Assembly (NCBI RefSeq): GCF_964355755.1
Contig: NC_092676.1
Coordinates: 18,088,288 to 18,148,287 of the forward strand
Reading direction: 5' to 3'
Length of the DNA: 60,000 bases
From: Antedon mediterranea
Lineage: Eukaryota > Echinodermata > Crinoidea > Comatulida > Antedonidae
This document shows positions 12,601 through 22,725 of the stretch, one piece after another. Numbering within the stretch: position 1 is the stretch's first letter; every line of letters begins with the position of its first letter. A program made the translations under genes and the position numbers. The notes under the pieces are model-generated. The model saw only the letters and a list, made by a program, of their open reading frames with translations, did not search any database and had not been told where the DNA came from.

Positions 12601-12899
12601 CTTAAACATAGTTATGGGACCTACAGATAATATGATCAAACAAAACCTGCTAACCACAAACTTTTATCTGTATAAATAACATCTTCCAATTTAAATTTCA
12701 AAGAAAACAATTTTGTTATAAAACTTTTGTAAAGAATATCAAACAACACAAAAAAAAACATTAAAAAAAATTTGTTCTCAAACAGTCGATTAATCCTACT
12801 CATGCTGCTACACAATCAAAATAAATGAATCATACCATTTGTGGAACAACTACACAATTTGAATCCAACAAAAATTATAATGCACTGCAAGGTAAACAT
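574..12899 (-). CDS. Copy A: paralogous EGF-LRR receptor, 5' part only (runs off the left edge)
   Basis: Exons in transcript order: 12836-12899, 11967-12080, 11322-11469, 9743-9814, (6510-6586, damaged), 6251-6322, 5357-5428, 3251-3322, 1431-1502, 574-645, then beyond position 1. Phases match copy B exactly (64 + 114 + 148 nt gives phase 2, then 72-bp phase 2-2 LRRs). The 7TM exon is not in the window. Exons, introns and about 2.3 kb upstream align with copy B, so A and B arose by a duplication of a block tens of kilobases long. The frame stays open if the damaged exon is skipped; otherwise copy A is frameshifted. Confidence 0.75.
1040..1330 (-). mobile_element. Intronic LINE 3' fragment (copy A, unit 2)
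   Basis: Minus-strand frame includes [20 protein letters not shown] and [12 protein letters not shown], the C-terminal region typical of RTE/CR1-like non-LTR retrotransposons (xxRRLxWxGHxLR, RPxTTW). Confidence 0.65.
1431..1502 (-). CDS. Copy A LRR array unit 2
   Basis: A 72-bp, phase 2-2 exon: [18 protein letters not shown] then NNLLG. It lies 857 bp from unit 1, the basic spacing of the array. Confidence 0.85.
1885..2325 (-). mobile_element. Longest intronic LINE 3' fragment (146 codons open)
   Basis: The minus-strand frame runs 146 codons and contains [36 protein letters not shown] and [12 protein letters not shown]. This is the C-terminal end of a non-LTR retrotransposon polyprotein. 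It extends further 5' than the other copies, which all stop near the text CAGTTGAT; this copy probably shows the element before a shared truncation. No RT catalytic motif is present. Confidence 0.7.
2330..3128. other. Extra segment inside copy A array, origin unclear
   Basis: This stretch lies between two LINE fragments and is absent from the other units. Its right part (2880-3115) is richer in G and C than its surroundings. Minus-strand frames of 60-70 codons exist (for example text ending [12 protein letters not shown]), but I recognise no domain. It may be the remaining body of a DNA transposon. Confidence 0.35.
3251..3322 (-). CDS. Copy A LRR array unit 3
   Basis: A 72-bp, phase 2-2 exon: [18 protein letters not shown] then NNLQY. 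Splice sites intact. Confidence 0.85.
3657..5133. mobile_element. Helitron/Helentron-like insertion in a copy A intron
   Basis: Compared with unit 1, the text GACTTA|TTTATTTTTTC is split here, so the site is A|T. The right end has a perfect hairpin (AATTCGTCA-TAG-TGACGAATT) followed by AAATCTAG, the CTRR-type Helitron 3' end. The left end begins TTAGGTTATATGCAT and is repeated inverted near both ends (ATGCATATAACCT at 3677 and 5090). The left end is not a classic TC, so a Helentron-type end is also possible. No Rep/helicase frame, so non-autonomous. A CpG-rich core lies at 3845-4270. Confidence 0.55.
4720..4790 (+). repeat. tRNA-like promoter segment (SINE-like)
   Basis: TGGCTCGATGG (4723-4733) fits the pol III A box and GAGATCGAGTCTC (4766-4778) is a near match to the B box, 33 bp between them. 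It could be a tRNA-derived SINE head captured in the Helitron-like element. It does not fold as a proper tRNA by eye. Confidence 0.35.
5150..5255 (-). mobile_element. Short LINE fragment after the Helitron-like insertion
   Basis: About 100 bp of the array LINE fragment follow the insertion ending at 5133. The middle of the fragment, including the WCGHLL region, is missing. Confidence 0.5.
5357..5428 (-). CDS. Copy A LRR array unit 4
   Basis: A 72-bp, phase 2-2 exon: [18 protein letters not shown] then NNLLW. The Trp at the last variable position is unique in the window. Confidence 0.85.
5830..6150 (-). mobile_element. Intronic LINE 3' fragment (copy A, unit 5)
   Basis: Same text as the other array copies on the minus strand (TGGTGTGGACACCTTCTTTG landmark), with small indels that break the frame. 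Confidence 0.6.
6251..6322 (-). CDS. Copy A LRR array unit 5
   Basis: A 72-bp, phase 2-2 exon: [18 protein letters not shown] then NNLQG. Acceptor TGCAG and donor GTAAGT intact. Confidence 0.85.
6510..6586 (-). pseudogene. Copy A LRR exon with damaged donor end
   Basis: The acceptor side and most of the exon are normal ([18 protein letters not shown] then INVQ), matching copy B exon 5. At its 3' end the sequence jumps into the intron text usually found 3' of a unit (a run of T then GTAAGATATGAATTC). If that GTAAGA served as donor the exon would be 77 bp, not 72, and would shift the frame. This looks like a deletion that joined two repeat units. Skipping the exon would keep the reading frame. 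Confidence 0.7.
6590..9740. other. Copy A intron between LRR exons, paralogous to 36235-39800
   Basis: This large intron aligns along most of its length with the copy B intron, with indels. It holds short frames on both strands that are not conserved as protein. A pol III B-box remnant (GGGCTTCGAATTC near 7740) corresponds to the fuller tRNA-like segment at 37262 in copy B. No coding exon recognised. Confidence 0.6.
9743..9814 (-). CDS. Copy A exon 4: first LRR
   Basis: A 72-bp, phase 2-2 exon: [18 protein letters not shown] then SSLQWM. It differs from the copy B exon at three residues (A/V, D/A, W/G). Confidence 0.75.
9815..11321. other. Copy A intron between LRRNT and first LRR
   Basis: Intron with no exon that I can support. 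A frameshifted version of the conserved segment at 43924-44127 lies at 10600-10700, and a four-copy 67-bp minisatellite at 10878-11144. Confidence 0.55.
10878..11144. repeat. 67-bp minisatellite, about 4 copies (copy A intron)
   Basis: The unit starts GTAAAGTACTAGACATCTAT and includes the text TTTGATCTGTGTTCTGTTTC. The same unit is expanded to about 44 copies in the same intron of copy B. The distal border (CTATAAACCAAAGTGATTAA) is identical in both genes. Confidence 0.9.
11322..11469 (-). CDS. Copy A exon 3: LRR N-terminal cysteine cap
   Basis: A 148-bp exon, phase 1 to 2, starting [20 protein letters not shown] and continuing [10 protein letters not shown]. The four Cys fit LRRNT. It has three more residues than copy B in the loop between the third and fourth Cys. 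Confidence 0.85.
11967..12080 (-). CDS. Copy A exon 2: EGF-like domain
   Basis: A 114-bp, phase 1-1 exon with six Cys: [20 protein letters not shown] then [13 protein letters not shown]. Acceptor GTTAG and donor GTAAGT. Nearly identical to the copy B exon, which suggests recent duplication, gene conversion or strong constraint. Confidence 0.9.
12836..12899 (-). CDS. Copy A exon 1: signal peptide
   Basis: A 64-nt coding exon from ATG at 12899, with the same leader as copy B ([19 protein letters not shown]) and the same G|GTATGA donor in phase 1. Confidence 0.8.
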
Positions 12900-12904
12900 T
12901 TTAT

Positions 12905-13065
12905 CAAAATCCTTAAACTCGCAATAGAAATCCCGCACAAATCGTAATAGAAATCGTAACAGAAATCCCGCACAACTCGTAATAAAAATTCTGTACAAAT
13001 CCTAACAGAAATCCTGCACAAATCGTAATAGAAATCCCACACAAATCGTAATAGAACCTTTAACT
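12905..13065. repeat. 21-bp minisatellite upstream of copy A ATG
   Basis: About seven imperfect copies of CACAAATCGTAATAGAAATC + C (plus strand) lie a few bases upstream of the start codon, in the 5' UTR or promoter. Because 21 is divisible by three, the array gives long open frames on the minus strand that are not real genes. Confidence 0.85.
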
Positions 13066-13099
13066 CAATCATTTGGTTTAATGCTAGATACATTATTGG

Positions 13100-15230
13100 A
13101 AAAGATACTTCATCAATTTTTAATAGTAAACTCTTTTTAAAAATTTATATAAATCACTCCACCAGACCATTTGTTCTTAATAAACAGGATATGATGATCT
13201 TGGTGGATGTCAGAATATCTTCATCAATATGATATTTGTTTATTAATTCATTTTAACTTTTTCTCCATTTTAGTAACAAAACTATAGGTTTAAAAAAAAG
13301 ATCTTTTATAGTAGAACAAAATAATAATTCATCTTTAAAATCAAATACTGTTAAATACTACAGTAGTTGTGTATTTAGAAGTCCAGACGCATGCTTCGCA
13401 AAATCAAGAAGAAATTCACTACAAGTGACCAAGATTTTATTGCCCTCTCAATTTCTTGGATATGGCAGCCAAAATGATCAAATATCTAGAGACTTTACTG
13501 TTTATTAAACAACTAATGCCAAACATAGTTAAAAAAGTGTTTTGGGATTTATTGAAATACTCTTGATGTTTTAAACAAATTTAAAAGGTGTTCATCTCTT
13601 CTGACTGCATATTTAAACCAAATAAGATATAGTAGTCTTGCTAATTCAGTAATATCACTGAAACGCAACAAACATCAATCATATTGATGAGGTGACCAAA
13701 ACAAACCTTCCAACTCTGGATATCAAGAGGTTTTATGAAACTATACAGGGCGCTATAATAATACATCAAGTCACGGAGATGACTCAAAATATCGGGAGAC
13801 TATTGGGGAGTTGGGACGTCAAGAATTTTTCATTTTCTATGGATGGAAACTTTACAATTAGTATTCCTGAAATGGTGCTGTCCTTCCTGGCTATTACTGT
13901 AGTCCCCAGTAAAAGGAAATGTCACGACAAATATGGTCCTGGGCCAAAATCGGTTCGGACCGATTTTGGTGTGACAGGAATATAAACCTAAACCTTCACA
14001 AACCGTAACCGTTTATAGTCACGGTAAATAAAGGTAAATCTAGGAACAAAGCAACTCCACCCACAATACATTTCCACTCACTGTATTACATTTAACCTTG
14101 CAAGATTTGATACAGGAAACACAAGAAAAATGATGAGATATTTTGACTACGTTGCAATCTTTGACAGTGTTTCCACATGAAAGACTAATTCACAAGTTTA
14201 CTTTTTATGTGATTCTCCTACTTTAAAGTACTTATGAGGCCTAATTCTAAGGTGTGGTATTCAGGATAAAGTCAAAATACTTACAAGGCAGGTGCGAAAG
14301 GGAACAAGACTATTGCAGGCCTAGTGCCCACATAAATAAATAGTATAGGCCTAGGCCTACCAGAAATTTTTTATTAAAATATATAAAAACACAACCAATT
14401 TCAAACGTCTAATAAAGGCATAGGCCCTCCACCTTTTGCCTAGGCCTGTGCTTAGGCTTATGCCTAGCTAGGCATAGTAGTAGAGGCCTAACCAGGTAGG
14501 TAGGGCCTATGGGAATAATCCGGGCCTATAGGATAGGCCTATCCTACCTATATAGCTAGCCTTATTAGGCTTAGGCCTAGAGGCCTAGCTAGGCATATTA
14601 ATAAGCCAAAGCACAGGCCTAGGCAAAAAAGTGGAGGGCCTATATACATTTATACCAGAGTACCTGAACTTACAAGGAGATTTACTATACTTAAATAATT
14701 CTAAAAGGTTTTAAAGATATAAACTTTAAAGATATTTTCAAGATCTTCCACGTGTTATTCATGATCTTCAAAACATTGAAATATCGCCCTCAACTTTTAA
14801 TGTGGAGTAAACTTTTAATGGTCTTTTACTGTTACATCATCAGAACCCCCTCTCAGTTAAATAGATTTTAGAAAAAGACACATTTTAAATGATTACAAAC
14901 AATAGGCCCTCAAAAAAAATACAAAAATGGCTGCATGTTTATATTTTTACCAGGCTCTGGTTATTAATAAGAACGAGCCTATGTACTGTCTATAGTTAAA
15001 TAGCAAATAATTAAACGTTAATTAAAATTAAGCGTTACAGTACAGTAATTATTAATTAGATTTAGATTAATATTATTTGTTATATGAAAACAAAATGCTC
15101 ACTTTCTGGACTCCATCATGTTTTAATTTTACATGTTTTAAGTGCATCCATGATAGTAAAATGACAAAAACAGAAAACGTAATGAAAGACTAGTCATAAT
15201 TACATTACCATTTTAAATCTCAAGCACAAT
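13100..15230. other. Copy A upstream region, paralogous to 51850-54860
   Basis: The 5' flank of copy A shares long stretches with the copy B flank, so the duplication includes possible promoter sequence. No TATA box or start site can be assigned with confidence. A 26-bp near palindrome (CCAAAATCGGTTCGGACCGA and following TTTTGG) lies at 13943-13968. The 97-codon frame at 13692-13985 is not conserved in copy B. Confidence 0.55.
14290..14640. repeat. TAGGCCTA-rich cluster
   Basis: The palindromic word AGGCCT/TAGGCCTA recurs many times over about 350 bp (for example TAGGCCTAGGCC). A matching cluster sits at 53950-54330 in the copy B flank. The motif is scattered elsewhere in the window too. Confidence 0.7.
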
Positions 15231-16860
15231 CAAGAATAACAAGAGTGGCTCAGATAAAAGTCTCCGTCTGGAATTGATGGTCTGGAAAAAGGCCGCCGTT
15301 TGTCGGTGATTTTGATGTTTCAATTGGCTTTAGAATAAGATTACACTTTTTATAAAGGGAATGATTGGTAGAAGTTACCATACCGCACATCATCGGATCA
15401 TATGACCTTTACTCCATCACCCAACTCAACCATTTGAAAAATGACATGCTTGTTAATCACCATAGCAGCAATCTCTTGGGACCAAAATGTTAAAATTGTC
15501 TCAACAGGCATGTTTTTTTAGATCAACCTCTTGATTTCTCATCACCTTATTTCAGCTGGAATCCTCCTCCAAATGATTCCAACGTTTGGTAGTTATAAAC
15601 AACTGTACAAACTGGAAATGATAAGAAGTTTGAAATCCAAAAGTTTTAAGTATGTATGTGTTTAAGATTCATACATCCCATCTTCTCATATCTGCTACGT
15701 TATTAATAATAATAATAATGTTCAATTTACTATAGCGCAAAATGCAGACGCCTCTAAGCGCTGAACAATCAACGGAAAAAAGAAGAGCAAAAACTATAGA
15801 AATTGCAATTTAAAAAGATGGGATTTCATGAGTTGTTTGAATGTGGTGAGTGATTCAGTATTCCTGATATAACATGGAATGACTTTGTTTAGTTCTTAAC
15901 AGTTCGTGTATTGTAGGGGGTGTCTATAAAACTAAGATATCTTGGGTCTTACTTTTTCTTAGACAGTTCTTAGTTTTCTAGACACCCTATTTTAGGGGCC
16001 ATCATGAGACAAACTTTTGCTTCTAATGAGAAGGTACCAGTTATTATTATTCACTGAATAAATATGGAATAAATAATTAATCCACTTTTACTTTTCAGAT
16101 TATTGGCATGAAAGAAACTGTAAATTAACCAAACGCTCTAAAACCTACCAACACTCAGTGTGTGTTTACCTGTATGTTTGCCTTTATGCTTTCCTGAATA
16201 GTAACATTGTAGGTTTGATAATTTTCTAGTCGATTGATTATTATGAAAATTAACCTGTTATATCATTCAAAGGTTGTAGATATAATTATATTGCTGAATT
16301 TAATATTATGTTTTTAATAATTGATACTGTAATGTAATGGGATACAAAAAAACACCAATCATGATAAACAGGCAGAAATGCTATGTTTAGTAAGTAGGTG
16401 GCAAGTAATATTAATAATTGGTAGACGTGACGAAATAGAGAAATCTCCAAGAAATGTTAATTGTTTTGTAACTTGGCAATAGTGATGCAGTTTCCCTGAA
16501 ATAATAAAACTATGAGTTGAATTGAATCTGTTAATAAATAATCTGTAGTAATTCATTGATAATAGTTTATGATGATGGGCTGTTAAATTGCAAAATCGCA
16601 GAGTGTGGACACCCACCTCTTTTTCTACCTTTTGATTAAAAAAAACATTTTACAAAAACCCCGACATCATTGCCTACTCTCTGGCTCTCTGTCTATCTGT
16701 CTGAGATAGAATGTCCATCCGTCCGTCCCTTTTGTTAGCCTGTTAGTTGGCCACTGTGTATGCTTTCATTAATCATTTTGCTGTGATCGATTCGATGCAT
16801 GTAATGTCCCAACTAAATGTATTTTATTGGCAAAATGTTTAATTAAAACAATCATCTAAA
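15230..16860. other. Intergenic spacer with small repeats
   Basis: No gene seen. It contains a repeat-like segment at 15700-15775 (TATAGCGCAAAATGCAGACG and CTCTAAGCGCTGAAC, a kind of dispersed-repeat text) and the hairpin element at 15914-15990. The rest shows nothing that I recognise. Confidence 0.5.
15914..15990. mobile_element. Small hairpin MITE-like element
   Basis: Left end TAGGGGGTGTCTATAAAACT and right end AGTTTTCTAGACACCCTA are inverted repeats with few mismatches over about 77 bp, leaving a short loop. This fits a folded miniature inverted-repeat element. Confidence 0.55.
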
Positions 16861-16883
16861 CCTCACTATCATTTAAATCATCA

Positions 16884-17834
16884 GTGGAGGCTGTAAATTG
16901 CGGAGTGCCTCAAGGGTCGGTTTTAGGACCACTACTATTTTTAATTTATGTAAATGATCTCTCTAGATCAAGTGACACTCTGAAAGTCATATCCTTTGCT
17001 GATGATACTACGATTTTGTTTTCTCATTCTGATATCAATGTCTTATATAACACCGTCAACACTGAACTAAATAAAATGACTGACTGGTTCATCTCAAATA
17101 AGCTTATTGTTAATGGACAGAAAACTAATTACATTTTATTTCGTACTCAACAAAGACAAATTGATTTCTCTAATCTTAATATTTACATTAACAATAATAT
17201 TATTGAACGTAAACCCGAAGTTCTATTCCTCGGAGTTTATCTACATGAATACTTGAGATGGACCAGTCATCAAGCGTATGTATCTAAAAAGATATCTAAA
17301 GTAATTGGCATCCTTTGTAAATTAAGACACTTTTTTCCACAACATATCTTACTCTTGTTATATAACACCCTTATACAACCTCATCTTCTTTATTGCAACA
17401 TTATTTGGGCAGCCGACCACCCATCAAATTTAGAAAAACTTAATAAACAAATTAAACGTGCTGCCCGTATTATTACTTTCTCTCACTATCTCGCTCCTTC
17501 CCAACCTTTACTTAAAAAACTCAATATTCTTAGTCTACATGATCTATTTACAACATAAATTGCTTCCTTTATTTTTCAATTCTTTAATACCAAACTCCCT
17601 GTTACAATGTCTAATCTATTAAGTCATCATACAAAATCACACAAGTACTATTTACGTATCGACAATAAATTTCAGCATCTTGATGTACCTCCTTTTAGAC
17701 TGAAAATTTCCGAATATTTTGTTTCTGTTTCAGGACCGCGAATCTGGAATGATCTTGATGATAAACTAAAGCATTTTAAATCTCTTTATACTTTTCGTAA
17801 AAATTTTAAAAAATATCTTATTTCTTTATACTAA
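16884..17834 (+). pseudogene. CR1/L2-like non-LTR reverse transcriptase, 5'-truncated, one in-frame stop
   Basis: The frame encodes the second half of a non-LTR retrotransposon RT. It begins near VNCGVPQGSVLGPLLFLIYV (motif B), then FADDTTIL (catalytic motif C), the LFLGVYL region, and the thumb/C-terminal part with YCNIIWA. A TAA at 17556 interrupts the frame; it stays open in the same frame 3' of the stop to 17834 (VSGPRIWNDLDDKL, the usual W-N-x-L motif near the C terminus). The N-terminal endonuclease and first RT motifs are absent, a typical 5' truncation. The element is dead. Confidence 0.9.
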
Positions 17835-18116
17835 TTTTAATATTATTATGATTGTAGTACACTGAAAGTATCTATTTTTATTTCATCGTTTTTTGTTTTT
17901 ATTTATTATTTTATGTAGTAAATCGTATTAGTTTAAATGTATGTGTATTGTTTCTGGGGTCTTTCTCGAGACAAGAAACTTGTTTTCTTCTAGAGAAGAC
18001 CCCAAATGATGGCTTATTACTATGTTTTCATTTATGTACACACCTATAATTATATTATACTGTATAATGCCATTGTTGAATAAATAAATGTTTTTTGAAC
18101 TTTGAACTTGAACTAT
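17835..18116 (+). mobile_element. 3' UTR and tail of the CR1/L2-like element
   Basis: About 280 bp of non-coding 3' text end in TTTGAACTTTGAACTTGAAC, a short tandem tail as found on CR1/L2-group elements instead of a poly(A). A 16-bp interrupted inverted repeat (TGGGGTCTTTCTCGAG and CTAGAGAAGACCCCA) lies at 17955-18004 and may be a 3' stem-loop recognised by the RT. Confidence 0.7.
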
Positions 18117-18162
18117 TAACATGGTATGAATCGGTACATATATTGCACTTCCTATCTTAAGC

Positions 18163-18311
18163 TCTGTCTACACTATCAAACTTTATGTGAAAAAAATGTG
18201 ATGTGCCCAAATATGGTAGTGATATGCCCAAATATGGTAGTGATATGACACCATCCTGTCCATATATGGACAGTGGGCACATCACATTGTTTGTTGCATA
18301 AAGTTTGATGA
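18163..18311. mobile_element. MITE, TCTGTCTACACTATC family (decayed right end)
   Basis: Left end TCTGTCTACACTATCAAACT and right end GCATAAAGTTTGATG are inverted. The core carries a duplicated AAATATGGTAGTGATATG and the palindrome TCCATATATGGA. A better-kept copy is at 59393-59521. Confidence 0.7.
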
Positions 18312-18750
18312 AATAAATCAAAACTCCCCAGCGGCCACCATAGGAATTCCCAATCCTAAAGTTATTCCCAAGCTTCTTACACTTTGATGTTTATTTTTCT
18401 TTTAATAAAAATTGATTTATATCTAATAATCACAAGAAACTTTATCAATCACAAATTGTTTTATTTCAAAGCCTGTGTTAACACACAATCAAATGTAATC
18501 TGAGTAAGGTAGGTTTATAAGTACATTTAATGATCTAATAGGTACACCGGTCGATAGCGACGCATGCGGATCTCATCAATCATAAAACACGAATTTATTT
18601 GATTTTAAACATTATCAATTTACTCAATAATAAGTATAGACTGCATAACACCATTGAAAAGTGCCACTGTCGGACATATTCCAAAACAGCAACATGTCAT
18701 AGTAAATCAATAGTGTAGGCCTATATAAATCGCCCAACAATCAGTACAAT
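18312..18750. other. Spacer, nothing recognised
   Basis: AT-rich spacer between the MITE and the AT microsatellite. No gene, repeat or regulatory element that I can support. Confidence 0.4.
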
Positions 18751-18756
18751 ACAGTA

Positions 18757-18851
18757 CAGTATATATAATATATATATATAATATATATATATATAATATA
18801 TATATATAATATATATATATAATATATATATATAATATATATATTATAATT
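18757..18851. repeat. AT microsatellite with regular ATAATATAT interruptions
   Basis: About 95 bp of TA dinucleotides broken at regular steps by an extra A (TATATATAATATATATAT). The minus-strand frame of Tyr and Ile codons over it is a repeat artefact. Confidence 0.9.
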
Positions 18852-19474
18852 GGAATCTGCCGCAACACAGTATACATTGTGTTTATGAACACATTTTGTA
18901 ATCTGAAATGGTAATTATAAAAACCATAGAGGTGAAATATATATATATTTTTATTTAATTATTTTTTAGCGAATCAAACAAATTGCTAAAATGACATAAT
19001 TCAAAATTGTCGTAGTCCACACCGATGGTACTTATTGGATCCTTACGCTAAGCATAAATCAAGATATGTATAAATCATCAATAACCTGGAATCCGAGTAT
19101 AGTAAGTAAACGATCAAAAAGCACCTTATAGTCGAGCTCGGCACCTACTCTAATAACTCTACGTATTTTTTCGCTAATAGTCTATACGCATGCTATAGCA
19201 AGTTATACTCATTTTTAGTGCATGTTCAACTGAACACATGTTATAAATGTATTTCCTGGGAAATTAACATTAGAAATCAAATACATTTCAATTCGTTATA
19301 CTTTTGATCAAATATTCAAACTAGAATGTTAATTTGAATCGACGAAGACAAAGCTTATTTAATCATTTACAGTAAGGATTAATAGAGATAGAAAATAGAA
19401 TAAAAAAAAGTGTACACAACATCAAACAAGAGTCTGCATATAAAGTAAATGATCAAATGAGCATCTCGTTGAAT
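18852..19474. other. Spacer before the satellite, nothing recognised
   Basis: AT-rich non-coding stretch; no gene or repeat that I can support. Confidence 0.4.
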
Positions 19475-22335
19475 AAGTGGTGAACCAATACATTTGGCTA
19501 ACCGTGCTTAACTGATGTATGTACATAATAAGTGGTGCACCAATACATTTGGCTAACTGTGCTTAACTGATGTATGTACATAATAAGCGGTGCACCAATA
19601 CACTTGGCTAACCGTGCTTAACCGATGGATGTACATAATAAGCGGTGAACCAATACATTTGGCTAACTGTGCTCAACCGCTGTATGTACATAATAAGCGG
19701 TGCACCAATATATTTGGCTAACTGTGCTCAACTGATGTATGTACATAATAAGTGGTGCACCAATACATGTGGCTAACCGTGCTTAACTGATGTATGTACA
19801 TAATAAGTGGTGCACCAATACATTTGGCTAACTGTGCTTAACTGATGTATGTACATAATAAGCGGTGCACCAATACATTTGGCTAACCGTGCTTAACTGA
19901 TGTATGTACATAATAAGCGGTGAACCAATACATTTGGCTAACTGTGCTTAACTGATGTATGTACATAATAAGCGGTGAACCAATACATTTGGCTAACCAT
20001 GCTCAACTGATGTATGTACATAATAAGTGGTGCACCAATACATTTGGCTAACCGTGCTTAACTGATGTATGTACATAATAAGCGGTGAACCAATACATTT
20101 AGCTAACCGTGCTTAACCGATGTATGTACATAATAAGCGGTGCACCAATACATTTAGCTAACCGTGCTTAACTGATGTATGTACATAATAAGCGGTGAAC
20201 CAATACATTTGGCTAACCGTGCTTAACCGATATATGTACATAATAAGCGGTGCACCAATACATTTAGCTAACCGTGCTTAACTGATGTATGTACATAATA
20301 AGCGGTGAACCAATACATTTGGCTAACCATGCTTAACTGATGTATGTACATAATAAGCGGTGCACCAATACATTTAGCTAACCGTGCTTAACTGATGTAT
20401 GTACATAATAAGCGGTGCACCAATACATTTGGCTAACCGTGCTTAACTGATGTATGTACATAATAAGCGGTGCACCAATACATTTAGCTAACCGTGCTCA
20501 ACTGATGTATGTACATAATAAGTGGTGCACCAATACATTTAGCTAACCGTGCTCAACCGCTGTATGCACATAATAAGCGGTGAACCAATACATTTGGCTA
20601 ACTGTGCTCAACTGATGTATGCACATAATAAGCGGTGCACCAATACATTTGGCTAACCGTGCTCAACCGCTGTATGTACATAATAAGCGGTGAACCAATA
20701 CATTTGGCTAACCGTGCTCAACCGCTGTATGTACATAATAAGCGGTGCACCAATACATTTGGCTAACCGTGCTCAACCGCTGTATGTACATAATAAGCGG
20801 TGAACCAATACATTTGGCTAACCGTGCTCAACCGCTGTATGTACATAATAAGCGGTGCACCAATACATTTGGCTAACCGTGCTCAACTGATGTATGTACA
20901 TAATAAGCGGTGCACCAATACATTTGGCTAACCGTGCTTAACTGATGTATGCACATAATAAGCGGTGCACCAATACATTTGGCTAACCGTGCTCAACCGC
21001 TGTATGTACATAATAAGCGGTGCACCAATACATTTGGCTAACCGTGCTTAACTGATGTATGTACATAATAAGCGGTGAACCAATACATTTGGCTAACCGT
21101 GCTCAACTGCTGTATGTACATAATAAGCGGTGCACCATTACATTTAGCTAACCGTGCTCAACTGATGTATGTACATAATAAGCGGTGCACCAATACATTT
21201 GGCTAACCGTGCTTAACTGATGTATGTACATAATAAGCGGTGAACCAATACATTTGGCTAACCGTGCTTAACTGATGTATGTACATAATATGCGGTGCAC
21301 CAATACATTTGGCTAACCGTGCTTAACTGATGTATGTACATAATAAGCGGTGAACCAATACATTTGGCTAACCGTGCTCAACTGATGTATGTACATAATA
21401 AGCGGTGCACCAATACATTTGGCTAACCGTGCTTAACTGATGTATGTACATAATATTGCGGTGCACCAATACATTTGGCTAACCGTGCTTAACTGATGTA
21501 TGCACATAATAAGCGGTGCACCAATACATTTGGCTAACCGTGCTCAACCGCTGTATGTACATAATAAGCGGTGCACCAATACATTTGGCTAACCGTGCTT
21601 AACTGATGTATGTATATAATAAGCGGTGAACCAATACATTTGGCTAACGGTGCTCAACCGCTGTATGTACATAATAAGCGGTGCACCAATACATTTAGCT
21701 AACCGTGCTCAACTGATGTATGTACATATTAAGCGTTGCACCAATACATTTGGCTAACCGTGCTTAACTGATGTATGTACATAATAAGCGGTGAACCAAT
21801 ACATTTGGCTAACCGTGCTTAACTGATGTATGTACATAATATGCGGTGCACCAATACATTTGGCTAACCGTGCTTAACTGATGTATGTACATAATAAGCG
21901 GTGCACCAATACATTTGGCTAACCGTGCTCAACTGATGTATGTACATAATAAGCGGTGCACCAATACATTTGGCTAACCCTGCTTAACTGATGTATGTAC
22001 ATAATAAGCGGTGAACCAATACATTTGGCTAACCGTGCTTAACTGATGTATGTACATAATATGCGGTGCACCAATACATTTGGCTAAACGTGCTTAACTG
22101 ATGTATGTACATAATAAGCGGTGAACCAATACATTTGGCTAACCGTGCTCAACTGATGTATGTACATAATAAGCGGTGCACCAATACATTTGGCTAACCG
22201 TGCTTAACTGATGTATGTACATAATAAGCGGTGCACCAATACATTTGGCTAACCGTGCTTAACTGATGTATGTACATAATAAGCGGTGCACCAATACATT
22301 TGGCTAACTGTGCTTAACTGATGTATGTACATAAT
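19475..22335. repeat. 55-bp satellite array, 52 copies
   Basis: The unit reads AAGCGGTGCACCAATACATT then TGGCTAACCGTGCTTAACTG then ATGTATGTACATAAT. The array is 2861 bp, which is 52 units of 55 bp plus one extra base in the copy near 21452. Two palindromes sit in each unit: GGTGCACC and TATGTACATA. Many copies have GGTGAACC instead of GGTGCACC, which breaks the first palindrome, and many have TCAACCGCTG instead of TTAACTGATG. There is no protein frame. It lies in the spacer between the two receptor genes. Confidence 0.95.
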
Positions 22336-22339
22336 ACAT

Positions 22340-22725
22340 GTAGCAGTTAAAAACAAAGAGTGTATACAGGCCTACAAATGTGAACACATATTGTAAATAT
22401 TACCTGACTAACATTCAAAAACCAAATTTGTTTTAACTGAAATATTTCAATTAAGACTGCTTAGCATCATCAAAAGCTCTGCAATCAAACACGCGCATGG
22501 TACACTTATTTAATAATTACAGCAAACATAATAACAACAAAAAATATATATTAAAAGGTAGTGTATAACGGTTGCAATCCGAGTTGGTTCTAAACTGCCT
22601 CGGTCCAAAGTCAAGTTTAGGGGCGACTTAAACGGCTACCATATAAACTATAGTAAAATATTGCACTCATTAACATTTTTATCACACATGTTATTTACAA
22701 GAAATATTCAATTGTTCTGTATGTA
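22340..22725. other. Spacer between satellite and duplicated block
   Basis: Non-coding AT-rich sequence; nothing recognised. Confidence 0.4.

Noticed and set aside
13692-13985. 97-codon plus frame upstream of copy A
   Set aside because: Copy B has indels and a transposon in the matching segment, with no conserved frame and no known domain.
18707-18892. 61-codon minus frame rich in Tyr and Ile
   Set aside because: Translation of the AT microsatellite.
19475-22335. Possible CRISPR array
   Set aside because: The units are directly adjacent with no unique spacers, and the DNA is eukaryotic. It is a satellite.
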